DNA of 6,354 bases from an uncultured Clostridia bacterium (lineage in GTDB: Bacteria; Bacillota_A; Clostridia; TANB77; CAG-508): the NCBI GenBank assembly GCA_947628335.1, contig CANQZT010000092.1:1-6354 (forward strand), in the 5' to 3' direction. Positions 1-6,354 of this stretch are shown in pieces. Within the stretch, counting starts at the first letter, position 1. Every line of letters starts with the position of its first letter. The translations under genes and the position numbers were made by a program. The notes under the pieces were generated by a model, which searched no databases, had not been told where the DNA came from, and saw nothing but the letters and a program-made list of their open reading frames with translations.

Positions 1-1100
1 TTGCGAACTCCAGTCTGTGGTAATTTTCCACTTGCCGTTGTATTATCCTTTTTTTCTTCTTGTACATTATCTTTTTTCTCGTCTGTTACACTTCCATTTC
101 CGTCACCTGTATCAGTTACCTCTCCAAAATCAGCCCAGTCAAAATCCTCTGACCCATAGAAGAACAAAGCCCAATTATCATTATAATTATTATGTGCCAA
201 ACTAAGAGTAACCGCTTCATTAGAAATGTATTTTCCATTTTCATCATCAGTCTTTACATATAAATAGTAGTAAGCATTATTCTCTATTCCGTTTATATCA
301 ATAACTTGATTTCCTGTACCTGTACCTTTACCATCACCAGCATTATATTCCATTGCAAACCAATCGTCTTTATCAGCGTTTAACGTCTGATTATATATTC
401 CTGGATTAGATTTTGCATAACTTAATAAATTTGCAAACCCTGATGAATCTTTATTTTTTATTTTCTGTAAAATTGCATTATCTGTTATTTTTCCGACCTT
501 TATTTGTAATTTTCTATTATTCGCTTCACTATGTGTAAAATTAGTTACAATTTGATCAGCATCCCACATCATAAGGGTAGCATAAAAAGCATCACTATAT
601 TTTGATTCTGCATATCTATTTATCTTCTTTCCATACATAACTACATTTTCATTGTCACTAAAAAAATTACGCTCAATTACACTTACATATAAATCTTGAT
701 TTTTTTCAATATATTCTGCTACTTTATCTGACTCTCTTGTCTTTAATATTTTTTTGCTTTCATCACATGACATATTTATTCTTTCTACACTTGTTACATC
801 TGGTTTATTCCCATTTGATGTTATACATAGATAATAAGTACTCTTTGTTTCATCAGCTGTAACTCCTGATATTTCAATAACTGCATCTGATACTCCTTCT
901 TTTTTTAATGAAATTTGTGCATTTGAAAAATCTGTCCATTCATCTTCTTTACTTTCTTCACCTTCCGAAGTTTCGTTTTTTACTTCATCACTTGTTTTTT
1001 CTATTCCCTCTTCTGTAGTAGCTTGTACATTATATGTACTAACACTTGCTGATATTATAAATATTGCTAAAATTATCATCATTATTACTTTGTTTTTCAT
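1..1100 (-). CDS. Secreted LPxTG-anchored surface protein (3' end outside the window)
   Basis: The frame is open from 1100 to the window edge, giving 366 complete codons with no stop. It starts with a signal peptide (MKNKVIMMIILAIF..., hydrophobic core about 5-20, likely cut after VQA at residue 27), then an acidic, Ser/Thr/Lys-containing linker (28-57). Two similar segments follow: VIEISGV...YYLCIT (74-94) and VIDINGI...YYLYVK (266-283). Residues 310-326 are aromatic and acidic (WALFFYGSEDFDWADFG). A hydrophilic spacer (about 327-357) holds an imperfect repeat of EKKDN, and LPQTG stands at 360-364. The expected membrane segment and basic tail lie off the edge. Sortase anchoring to the cell wall is therefore likely. 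The domains are not recognised. The gene follows the MoxR/VWA/TPR genes without a visible terminator, so it may be co-expressed with them. The start at 1100 is preferred over the in-frame ATG at 1112, which abuts the ribosome binding site. Confidence 0.88.
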   Translation of the reverse strand, partial: MKNKVIMMIILAIFIISASVSTYNVQATTEEGIEKTSDEVKNETSEGEESKEDEWTDFSNAQISLKKEGVSDAVIEISGVTADETKSTYYLCITSNGNKPDVTSVERINMSCDESKKILKTRESDKVAEYIEKNQDLYVSVIERNFFSDNENVVMYGKKINRYAESKYSDAFYATLMMWDADQIVTNFTHSEANNRKLQIKVGKITDNAILQKIKNKDSSGFANLLSYAKSNPGIYNQTLNADKDDWFAMEYNAGDGKGTGTGNQVIDINGIENNAYYYLYVKTDDENGKYISNEAVTLSLAHNNYNDNWALFFYGSEDFDWADFGEVTDTGDGNGSVTDEKKDNVQEEKKDNTTASGKLPQTGVR

Positions 1101-1111
1101 TATTCTTACCA

Positions 1112-1118
1112 TCCTTCT
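1112..1118 (-). promoter_or_regulatory. Ribosome binding site of the LPxTG gene
   Basis: AGAAGGA lies 11 bases upstream of the ATG at 1100. An in-frame ATG at 1112 begins on the last A of this motif and so has no usable spacing, which favours 1100. With 1100 the signal peptide starts MKNK, a normal basic n-region. Confidence 0.65.
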
Positions 1119-1122
1119 TATA

Positions 1123-1227
1123 TTATTTTATTATAATTAGTTCTGATTTTTTAGCTAAAATCCCAGTTGCTCCCCCAAATAAAATTATATACAAATTATT
1201 TTTCTTTATCATTGGTTCTTTTATCAT
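1123..1227 (-). CDS. Possible 34-residue small membrane protein
   Basis: A short open frame of 34 codons fills most of the 138-base gap between the TPR gene and the surface-protein gene. It begins MIKEPMIKKNN, has a hydrophobic middle (LYIILFGGATGILA, about residues 12-25) and ends KKSELIIIK before a TAA stop. That gives basic ends around a short apolar core, as in small single-pass or membrane-associated peptides. AAGGGG at 1235-1240, overlapping the TPR stop codon and seven bases from the ATG, is a good ribosome binding site, and the stop lies 22 bases before the next gene. I do not recognise a family; a loose resemblance to small glycine-containing membrane proteins such as DUF6110 is only an impression. 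It could be a chance frame or the remains of a longer gene. Confidence 0.5.
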   Translation of the reverse strand: MIKEPMIKKNNLYIILFGGATGILAKKSELIIIK

Positions 1228-1234
1228 TTTACTT

Positions 1235-1240
1235 CCCCTT
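1235..1240 (-). promoter_or_regulatory. Ribosome binding site of the small ORF
   Basis: AAGGGG overlaps the TAA stop of the TPR gene and stands seven bases before the ATG at 1227. This is the main sequence support for the 34-codon frame being translated. Confidence 0.5.
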
Positions 1241-1922
1241 ACCAATTTTTTTGAACTCTGTTATAATCAAAATTTCCGTAATTTTTATATAGACTTTCCG
1301 TTTTTCTTTGCTCTTGTGTCGCATTTTCTTTTATATTTTGTATTTTTTCTTCTATTGTATTTATATCTTCTTGCTTTTTATCTTCTTCATCATTATTGTC
1401 ACTTTCATCTTTATTAGAATTTTGTAATTTTTTTAATCTATCAATTTCTCTTTGGATATCCTTTTTTAATTGTTCTGCTTTTTTACTATGTCCATTATTA
1501 TTCTCTTTATTTGCACAACCTTTTTTTGTTAAAACTTCTATCGCCGATTCATACTTCTCTATTGCATTTTCTATACTAGTTCGGTCTTTTTCATTAATTG
1601 AGACTGTTTTACAAATTGCTAAAGCATAATTAATTCTTATATCACATTCTCTATTTTTAGGTATAAATCCTTTTAATGATTTCTTATATTCATCTATTGC
1701 TTGTTCATACTTCCCCATTTTATAAAGTATATTTGCATAATTATAATTTGCTATATAACTTTCTGAAAAATTTAAATAAGTTAATGTTTTTGCTTGTTTA
1801 TCAGCATAATCTCCTTTATCATATTTACTTATTAAAATCCTATTACTTACAATGTTATACAATAACTTCAGTGTTATAAGTATTAGAATAACATATATTA
1901 CAATGCATACTTTTTTCTTCAT
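1239..1922 (-). CDS. BatC-like TPR protein with N-terminal membrane anchor
   Basis: A 227-residue protein with a basic N-terminus (MKKK), one membrane segment or uncleaved signal anchor at about 5-24, and a domain predicted to lie outside. A clear TPR unit spans about 56-89 (NYANILYKMGKYEQAIDEYKKSL), followed by a second, weaker helical pair around 94-132 (INYALAICK ... AIEKYESAIEVL). Residues 134-165 contain GCANKENNNGHSKKAEQLKKDI. After that comes a charged, probably coiled-coil or disordered tail rich in D, E, K, N and Q (about 165-215), ending in an aromatic NYGNFDYN segment and a terminal W. TPR proteins in this position, called BatC in Bacteroides-type operons, are thought to act as scaffolds for the VWA proteins; that is inference here. 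The start overlaps the upstream stop by one base (TAATG), with AGAGGAGA just upstream and six-base spacing. Confidence 0.9.
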   Translation of the reverse strand: MKKKVCIVIYVILILITLKLLYNIVSNRILISKYDKGDYADKQAKTLTYLNFSESYIANYNYANILYKMGKYEQAIDEYKKSLKGFIPKNRECDIRINYALAICKTVSINEKDRTSIENAIEKYESAIEVLTKKGCANKENNNGHSKKAEQLKKDIQREIDRLKKLQNSNKDESDNNDEEDKKQEDINTIEEKIQNIKENATQEQRKTESLYKNYGNFDYNRVQKNW

Positions 1923-2956
1923 TATATTCTCCTCTTTTTAAGAATAAAATCTATAATTAACAAAATAACTAAAGGTATTGCAAAATAATAATATATATCC
2001 TGATATGAGCTTACTTTCTCTTCTTTTGTTTGCGAATTAGAAAGTATACGTTTAATATCTTTTATTTTATAATCTATATTTGACGTTTTACTCATTTGTA
2101 CATAATCTAAATTCATGTCTGAAGCTATTTTATTAAGATTTTTCTCATCTATTTTTGAAATTGCTGTTACTTTTTGATAAGTATCTTCATCGTAATAATA
2201 AATATAATAATATTCACTATCTGGCTCATCAGCATATGTACTACTTACCATTTTTCCTCCAGTGTTTGTCCCATATCCCATTACAGCTCCATCAGTTACA
2301 TATTGTTTTATATTTTCAAAAGATTCCAAATTTTCACCTTCTTTGGTTATTTCTCCATCTGTTACAAAAAATAATATAAATTTTGTATTTCCTTTTTGTC
2401 TATCTTTTTCTTTTTTTAGTGTTTTTTCTAAAGTGTCTTTTACTATATTCATTGAACTACCTTTAGCATAAAAATCATCCTCAAGACTTATCGCTTTTAA
2501 CTCTGCTTGTACCATATCAGTATCTGTTGTAAATGGTATTACATTTTTAGCAGTATCACCAAAAGTAATAATTGAAAACTTTGCATTTGCCAGTTCATCT
2601 ACTATATAGCAACAATCATTTACTACTCCTGTAAAACGTTCTTTGTTTTTGTCATAATCTAAAGCTCTCATACTAACACTAGTATCTATAACAAACAATA
2701 CACTTAAATCTGAATTTATTGCTATACTTTCTCCATTAGGAATCATAAATCTTAGATTAATTACAAATAATAAAATAATAATACATATTTTTATAAATGA
2801 ATTTATAATATATTTTTTTAGTAAACTTTTTTGTCTTGTAGTTTTTATTCTATTTGAAATTATTTCTTTTGCTTGCTTATTATATATAATTAATATAACT
2901 GCCAATATACATATTATACTCATAAGCCAAATTGGAATTATTGGATTTATTATCAT
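1922..2956 (-). CDS. BatB-like membrane-anchored VWA protein
   Basis: A 344-residue protein, intact and of normal length for BatA/BatB-type proteins. TM1 lies at about 9-25, followed by a strongly basic cytoplasmic loop (KTTRQKSLLKK), TM2 at about 50-68, an outside VWA domain, and a C-terminal TM at about 322-339 with a KKRRI tail. The MIDAS motif is well preserved: D91, S93 and S95 in DTSVSM, and D200 in VTDGE. The usual MIDAS threonine position appears to be serine in KGSSM (165-169). After the TDG strand comes GAVMGYGTNTGGKM (223-236) and then a tyrosine-rich segment near 249-260. The start at 2956 shares ATGA with the end of the upstream VWA gene, with AAGGG seven bases before it. VWA domains bind protein ligands through a metal ion; here the partner is unknown but is likely another product of this operon. 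Confidence 0.94.
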   Translation of the reverse strand: MIINPIIPIWLMSIICILAVILIIYNKQAKEIISNRIKTTRQKSLLKKYIINSFIKICIIILLFVINLRFMIPNGESIAINSDLSVLFVIDTSVSMRALDYDKNKERFTGVVNDCCYIVDELANAKFSIITFGDTAKNVIPFTTDTDMVQAELKAISLEDDFYAKGSSMNIVKDTLEKTLKKEKDRQKGNTKFILFFVTDGEITKEGENLESFENIKQYVTDGAVMGYGTNTGGKMVSSTYADEPDSEYYYIYYYDEDTYQKVTAISKIDEKNLNKIASDMNLDYVQMSKTSNIDYKIKDIKRILSNSQTKEEKVSSYQDIYYYFAIPLVILLIIDFILKKRRI

Positions 2957-4000
2957 ATTCTAGCCCTTTTCTCTATAATAATTAATATTAAAAATATAAC
3001 TACAATTGTTATAAAAAATATTTCTGGATAATCTGTGACATATGTTTTTTTGCTTGTTTTTTGTAATGATGTCTTTGTTTCTTTTATTTCATTAACTAAA
3101 TTTGATACCATTTGTGTTAAATTTCCTGTGTAAAATTTTCCATTTGCATTTTCTTCAACAGCTTTTTTATATGATTGTATTTTTGTTTCTGAAGTATTTT
3201 TATTCATTTGTGTAGTTGGGCAATATGCATATAAATTAATATTATATTGTCTGCATAAACTACATGCATCTTCTAATGAAATAGTTTCTGTTCCTGCAAC
3301 ATCATTGTCTGTTGCAAATATAATTATTCTTGTTCTTTGTGTATCTTTTTTTACATTAGGAAAGGATAATACTGTTCCGTGCTAATCCATCTCCTACTAG
3401 CGAACTTCCTCTAGTATCTGAATTTGCACCTACACCTCCATACCAAATCATCGGTTCTTCTATTCCGTTTACTTCATATGTAACAGGTGGATATCCATTA
3501 TTTTTTATTGCTATGTCTAATTGTTCTTCTATGGTTTTAAAACATTCATTTATATAATCATAATCATCTGTTAAAGGACAATATACAATCGGTGCTGTGT
3601 TATATAAAACTATACCTACTCTATCTCCTTCAATAGCTGGCATGATTTCTTTGAATTTTTTAATCAATTCTAAATTTACTTCACATTCTGAAGTAGATAT
3701 ATCTAATCCTAAAATAATATCTCTGTTATATCTTTCTTCGCTTTTAGTCTGTATTTTTACTGGTCTTGCAACTAATACACTTGTAATTACTATACACAAA
3801 AGACTTAAAATCTTAATAAAATTTGATAAAATATTATATCTTTTTAATTTCATTTTATAATATTCTGTTTCTCGTATATATTGCGTATTAGCAACTTTTT
3901 TGCCGTCAGTATATACTTTCTTATTATTTAATTTTATAAAAAATATTATTATGGAAAGTATTAAACATATAATTATTACTACAGGATACATTAGTTCCAT
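2953..4000 (-). CDS. BatA-like membrane-anchored VWA protein, frame broken by one surplus base
   Basis: The first frame runs from 4000 to a TAA at 3356-3358 (214 residues). Homology-like sequence really ends at A207 (GDGLA) and continues one base further on as TVLSFPNV in the frame that stops at 2953. Joined, the protein is about 348 residues, normal for BatA-type proteins. It has TM1 at 5-23, a basic loop, TM2 at about 59-78, a VWA domain with MIDAS residues D100, S102 and S104 (DISTS), a GSS segment at 198-200 and ATDND (Asp codon at 3307-3309), then a C-terminal TM ending in KRARI. The basic loops place the VWA domain outside the membrane. AAGGAGAG at 4011-4018 marks the start. The gene overlaps its upstream neighbour by 10 bases and the next VWA gene by 4 (ATGA). 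The break may be a sequencing or assembly error, a recent mutation or, less likely, a programmed shift. The segment after 3207 has no ribosome binding site of its own and is not a separate gene. Confidence 0.9.
3373..3379 (-). other. Frame-break site in the BatA-like gene
   Basis: On the coding strand the sequence reads TTA GCA CGG AAC AGT in the first frame. The downstream protein needs ACA GTA TTA TCC TTT CCT, so seven bases stand where six (two codons) are expected between GCA and GTA. The site is not a homopolymer. CGG is the codon at the break; it was not met among the arginine codons read in the surface-protein gene of this window (AGA, CGT, CGC). No strong hairpin or internal ribosome-binding-like element was noticed immediately beside it. 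Confidence 0.85.
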
Positions 4001-4467
4001 TCTTTTATAACTCTCCTTGCTTTATTAATAGAGGTTTCAAAATCTCCTATAGATTTACTTGCAAATTCTGGCTCATAATATTCTTTAATTAATTCATACA
4101 AAGTTGGCATATTAAGTTTTTTTATTTCTGATAATGAATAGTTTTGTGTTGTAATATCGGTTATTTCAAAAACAAATAATCTAATAGTTTGGCTTATCAA
4201 TTGATATGCTTCTCGTAATTCACATATATTATTTGTATATTTATATTCTATCGAGTCTAATTGGTTTAGATATTTTCCTTTTATTACAGGTATATTTTTT
4301 ATATTTTTTTCAGGAATAGCTTGTACTTTTACTTCATATACTTTATTTTTTTCTTTCTTTCGCAAATAAATGAAATAATATGTTGCTACCATAATTAAAC
4401 ATATTGTAATTATAACTGGAATTATTGAATATGCAAAAGGTTCTTGTAAATTAATAGATGTTTGCAT
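3991..4467 (-). CDS. One-TM protein with cytoplasmic helical domain of a MoxR/VWA operon (DUF4381-like position)
   Basis: A 158-residue protein with a short N-terminus, one membrane segment at about 13-35, a basic stop-transfer stretch (RKKEKNK, 36-42) and then a predicted mostly helical domain that should lie in the cytoplasm. The domain has an L-S-E-I-K-K-L motif followed by MPTLYELIKEYYEPEFA, ending near residue 136; that acidic/aromatic YYEPEFA block is the most distinctive part. Small one-TM proteins of this plan commonly sit between DUF58 and VWA genes in Bat-type operons, where they may link the cytoplasmic ATPase to the membrane VWA proteins. That role is inferred from position and topology. 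GAAAGG at 4475-4480, seven bases upstream, supports the start inside the DUF58 gene's 3' end; the last 10 bases overlap the following VWA gene. It could belong to the DUF4381 group, but I cannot confirm this by eye. Confidence 0.85.
   Translation of the reverse strand: MQTSINLQEPFAYSIIPVIITICLIMVATYYFIYLRKKEKNKVYEVKVQAIPEKNIKNIPVIKGKYLNQLDSIEYKYTNNICELREAYQLISQTIRLFVFEITDITTQNYSLSEIKKLNMPTLYELIKEYYEPEFASKSIGDFETSINKARRVIKEWN
4011..4018 (-). promoter_or_regulatory. Ribosome binding site of the BatA-like gene
   Basis: AAGGAGAG lies within the 3' end of the 158-residue gene; AAGGAG is 12 bases from the ATG at 4000. The in-frame ATG at 3991 (M4) would be 21 bases away, so M1 is the better start. 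Confidence 0.7.
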
Positions 4468-5320
4468 TTTTTCGCCTTTCTAATAATTTAAATACATCAT
4501 TTACTATATCTTTTTGTTTATTTATTGTTGTTGTTATAATTTTATATTTTTTGAATTTCTCTTTTGTTTCCTCATATATTTTTGTTTTTATATCTAATTC
4601 TATATCTTTTAATTTTTCATCTTCTAAAATATAGTCTGGAATATAGCAATCTTTATCAATATCAAAAGCATTGTATCCTGTCATTAATGCATCTGAGACA
4701 TTTATAAACATTACATCATGTAATAAAGATATCTTTTTTAAAGTTCCTTCTGAAATATTATTTAAACCTGATATATCAGTTATAACAAAAATAATCATCC
4801 TTCTTTTTATATACTTCAATACATAATTTATTAAATTTTCTATATTACTTTGACTATCAATTTCTCTTTCATAAGAATTTAGGATTTTTTCTATATTATA
4901 TAATCCTGTTCTAAATGGAAATAATTTTATATTTTCTTTTCCTTTATAAATTGCACTAATTGAATCTCCATGTTTATCAACTATGTAAGCAATAGTTCCT
5001 ATAACCATTAATGCAACTTCCTTTTTTGAATCTAATTCCATTGTGTCTGCTAACATCTTTTTACCTGAATCTAATATGAACAATATATTGTGTTTTTTCT
5101 CAGCAATATATTGTTTTACTAAAATTTTGTTAGATCTTGATGATGCTTTCCAATCTATATCTTTTACGTCATCTCCTATTATATATTCTCTTAAATCCTC
5201 AAAATTCATACTTTTACTTCTATAAATAGAGTTATATGCTCCTTCTAAAATGTTAGATGTTTTCTTTTTAGTATAAATAGAAAGATTAGCTTTTATTTTT
5301 GTAATATATTTCATATTCAT
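4451..5320 (-). CDS. DUF58 domain-containing protein
   Basis: A 289-residue soluble protein with the DUF58 signature: EGAYNSIYRSKSMNFEDLREY (split here as G27, S31, F40, DLREY 42-46), then GDD at 49-51, IDW at 55-57, R62 and VKQY at 68-71. This leads into a VWA-like fold whose first strand is NILFILDSGKKM (78-89). The metal-site motif DxSxS is degraded (D84, G86, K88), while a later strand ends in TDISG (181-185), so full MIDAS metal binding is doubtful; this is common in DUF58 proteins. Many family members have N-terminal membrane segments, but none is seen here, so it is probably cytoplasmic beside the MoxR ATPase. GGGGAG at 5329-5334, eight bases before 5320, favours M1 over M3. The 3' end overlaps the next gene by 17 bases, implying coupled translation. 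Its biochemical role is not established for the family. Confidence 0.94.
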   Translation of the reverse strand: MNMKYITKIKANLSIYTKKKTSNILEGAYNSIYRSKSMNFEDLREYIIGDDVKDIDWKASSRSNKILVKQYIAEKKHNILFILDSGKKMLADTMELDSKKEVALMVIGTIAYIVDKHGDSISAIYKGKENIKLFPFRTGLYNIEKILNSYEREIDSQSNIENLINYVLKYIKRRMIIFVITDISGLNNISEGTLKKISLLHDVMFINVSDALMTGYNAFDIDKDCYIPDYILEDEKLKDIELDIKTKIYEETKEKFKKYKIITTTINKQKDIVNDVFKLLERRKNANIY

Positions 5321-5342
5321 ATTTGTTTCTCCCCAATTTAAA

Positions 5343-6329
5343 CTATGGTGTCTTTATTGATGTAATTATTGCATCTATTATTTTTTCAACTGAAATCTCG
5401 TCTGCAATTGCTTCAAAATTTAAAGTTATTCTATGTCTCAATATGCTATAACTTAATGCTTTTATATCATCTGGTGTTACATATGGCCTTCCATTTATTA
5501 ATGCTAATGCTTTGCTAGCTTCCATAAATGCTATAGTTGCTCTAGTACTTGCTCCATTTGTTACATATTTTGCAAGCTCTGGACTTATTACTTTTGATGC
5601 ATATCTAGTTGAATATACAATACTTACAATATATCTTTTTACAGACTCATCTATATATACTTTTTTGCTTAATTCTTGCAAATATTTTATATCTTTTAAA
5701 TTCACTACTTTTTCTTTTTTATCAAATACATTATTTTCTATTCTGTTTAATACCTCTAATTCTTCATTTGCTGTTGGATATTTTAAGGTTTCTTTTATAA
5801 TAAATCTATCTTGTTGTGCTTCTGCTAAAGGATATGTTCCTTCTTGTTCTATAGGGTTTTGAGTTGCAATTACAATAAACACATCTGGTAATTTATAGTT
5901 TTCTCCACCTATACTTACTTGTCTTTCTTGCATTGCTTCTAACATTGCACTCTGTGTTTTAGAACTCGATCTATTTACTTCATCTAAAAGTACAAAATTA
6001 GCATATACTGGGCCAATTTTTGTTTCAAATTCTCCTGTTTTTGCATTATAAGTTTGAGTTCCAATAATATCACTTGGCAATAAATCTGGAGTACATTGTA
6101 TCCTTGAAAATTTTCCTCCACAACTTTGTGTTAACACTTTTGCAGCTGTTGTCTTTGCAAGTCCTGGTACAGATTCAACTAATATGTGACCATTTGCAAT
6201 TAAAGAAATTAATAATGAAATTTGCAAATTTTTTTGTCCTACTATTCTTAAGGTATAATAATCTGATATTGCCTTAATGATTGTATTGCTCTTTTGTATT
6301 TCTTCTGTTGAAATATTACTATTTTCCAT
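5343..6329 (-). CDS. MoxR-family AAA+ ATPase
   Basis: A 328-residue cytoplasmic ATPase, full length for the MoxR family (about 310-350). In order it shows a Walker A loop around residues 53-61 (SVPGLAKTT, with K59 and T60), a Walker B motif at 112-117 (FVLLDE), sensor 1 in ATQNP (N158), an arginine finger candidate R175 in QQDRF, and a sensor 2 motif GASTRA at 259-264 (R263), followed by the helical lid with the PDD(I)K segment near 286-290. There is no signal peptide or membrane segment. MoxR proteins are known as chaperone-like remodellers that work with neighbouring VWA proteins, and here the gene leads a DUF58/VWA/VWA/TPR cluster. The start at 6329 is supported by GAAAGGA at 6337-6343, seven bases upstream. 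The stop (TAG) lies 22 bases before the DUF58 start. The family call is very firm; the client is unknown. Confidence 0.97.
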   Translation of the reverse strand: MENSNISTEEIQKSNTIIKAISDYYTLRIVGQKNLQISLLISLIANGHILVESVPGLAKTTAAKVLTQSCGGKFSRIQCTPDLLPSDIIGTQTYNAKTGEFETKIGPVYANFVLLDEVNRSSSKTQSAMLEAMQERQVSIGGENYKLPDVFIVIATQNPIEQEGTYPLAEAQQDRFIIKETLKYPTANEELEVLNRIENNVFDKKEKVVNLKDIKYLQELSKKVYIDESVKRYIVSIVYSTRYASKVISPELAKYVTNGASTRATIAFMEASKALALINGRPYVTPDDIKALSYSILRHRITLNFEAIADEISVEKIIDAIITSIKTP

Positions 6330-6354
6330 TTTTTATTCCTTTCTTTTGTTTACT

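Noticed and set aside
1101..1238. A terminator or internal promoter before the surface-protein gene
   Set aside because: No GC-rich hairpin followed by a T-run and no convincing -35/-10 pair is visible on the coding strand. AT-richness gives many TATAAT-like strings, so none is claimed.
1064..1417. Plus-strand open frame of 117 codons, rich in Phe, Leu and Tyr
   Set aside because: It lies antisense to the TPR gene's end, the small ORF and the start of the surface-protein gene. Its composition is what AT-rich antisense sequence gives; there is no credible ribosome binding site or domain.
2953..3207. An independent 84-residue protein starting at the Met codon at 3207
   Set aside because: No ribosome binding site precedes this ATG (CCAACTACACAA), and the same frame continues upstream through the rest of a VWA domain to about 3372. 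It is the tail of the BatA-like gene.
3373..3379. A prfB-type programmed +1 frameshift
   Set aside because: There is no stop codon at the slip point, no CTT-TGA-like slippery sequence and no internal ribosome-binding-like stimulator at the usual distance. An error or recent mutation is simpler.
6163..6190. MoxR Walker A loop with Ala instead of the last Gly (GLAKT)
   Set aside because: GLAKT is common in MoxR-family proteins, so this is not a defect.
1..6354. CRISPR arrays, tRNA or rRNA genes, insertion sequences, phage or defence genes
   Set aside because: No regularly spaced repeats, cloverleaf-like sequences, transposase-like proteins or terminal inverted repeats were seen; the window is almost fully accounted for by the operon.

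Overview
The window is AT-rich (roughly a quarter G+C by eye). It carries one tightly packed run of genes, all on the minus strand, so the biological reading order is from about 6329 down to 1. Strong purine-rich ribosome binding sites, A/T-ending codons and an LPxTG-type cell-wall sorting motif point to a low-G+C Gram-positive bacterium (Bacillota, most likely a Clostridia-like lineage). TGA is used as a stop and Trp is TGG, so the standard bacterial code applies. The lineage is inferred from style; no marker gene is present.

Layout in reading order: a MoxR-family AAA+ ATPase (6329-5343); a cytoplasmic DUF58 protein (5320-4451); a one-TM protein with a cytoplasmic helical domain (4467-3991); a BatA-like membrane-anchored VWA protein (4000-2953) whose frame is broken by one surplus base near 3373-3379; a second, intact BatB-like VWA protein (2956-1922); a one-TM TPR protein resembling BatC (1922-1239); a possible 34-residue small membrane protein (1227-1123); and a secreted LPQTG surface protein (1100 to beyond position 1, so its 3' end is missing). 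Neighbours overlap by 1 to 17 bases or are separated by about 11 to 22 bases. No terminator or internal promoter is visible, so this looks like a single operon. Its promoter lies upstream of the window; only 25 bases precede the first start codon.

The first six genes match the known MoxR / DUF58 / VWA / TPR (Bat-type) plan. The MoxR ATPase probably acts as a chaperone-like remodeller. DUF58 and the 158-residue protein are its likely cytoplasmic and membrane partners. By the positive-inside rule, the two VWA proteins and the TPR protein expose their domains outside the membrane. The less ordinary parts are the wall-anchored surface protein at the end, with two similar internal segments, which may be the client or output of the system; the small ORF between it and the TPR gene; and the single-base frame break in the first VWA gene, where the rest of the protein is fully preserved in the next frame.
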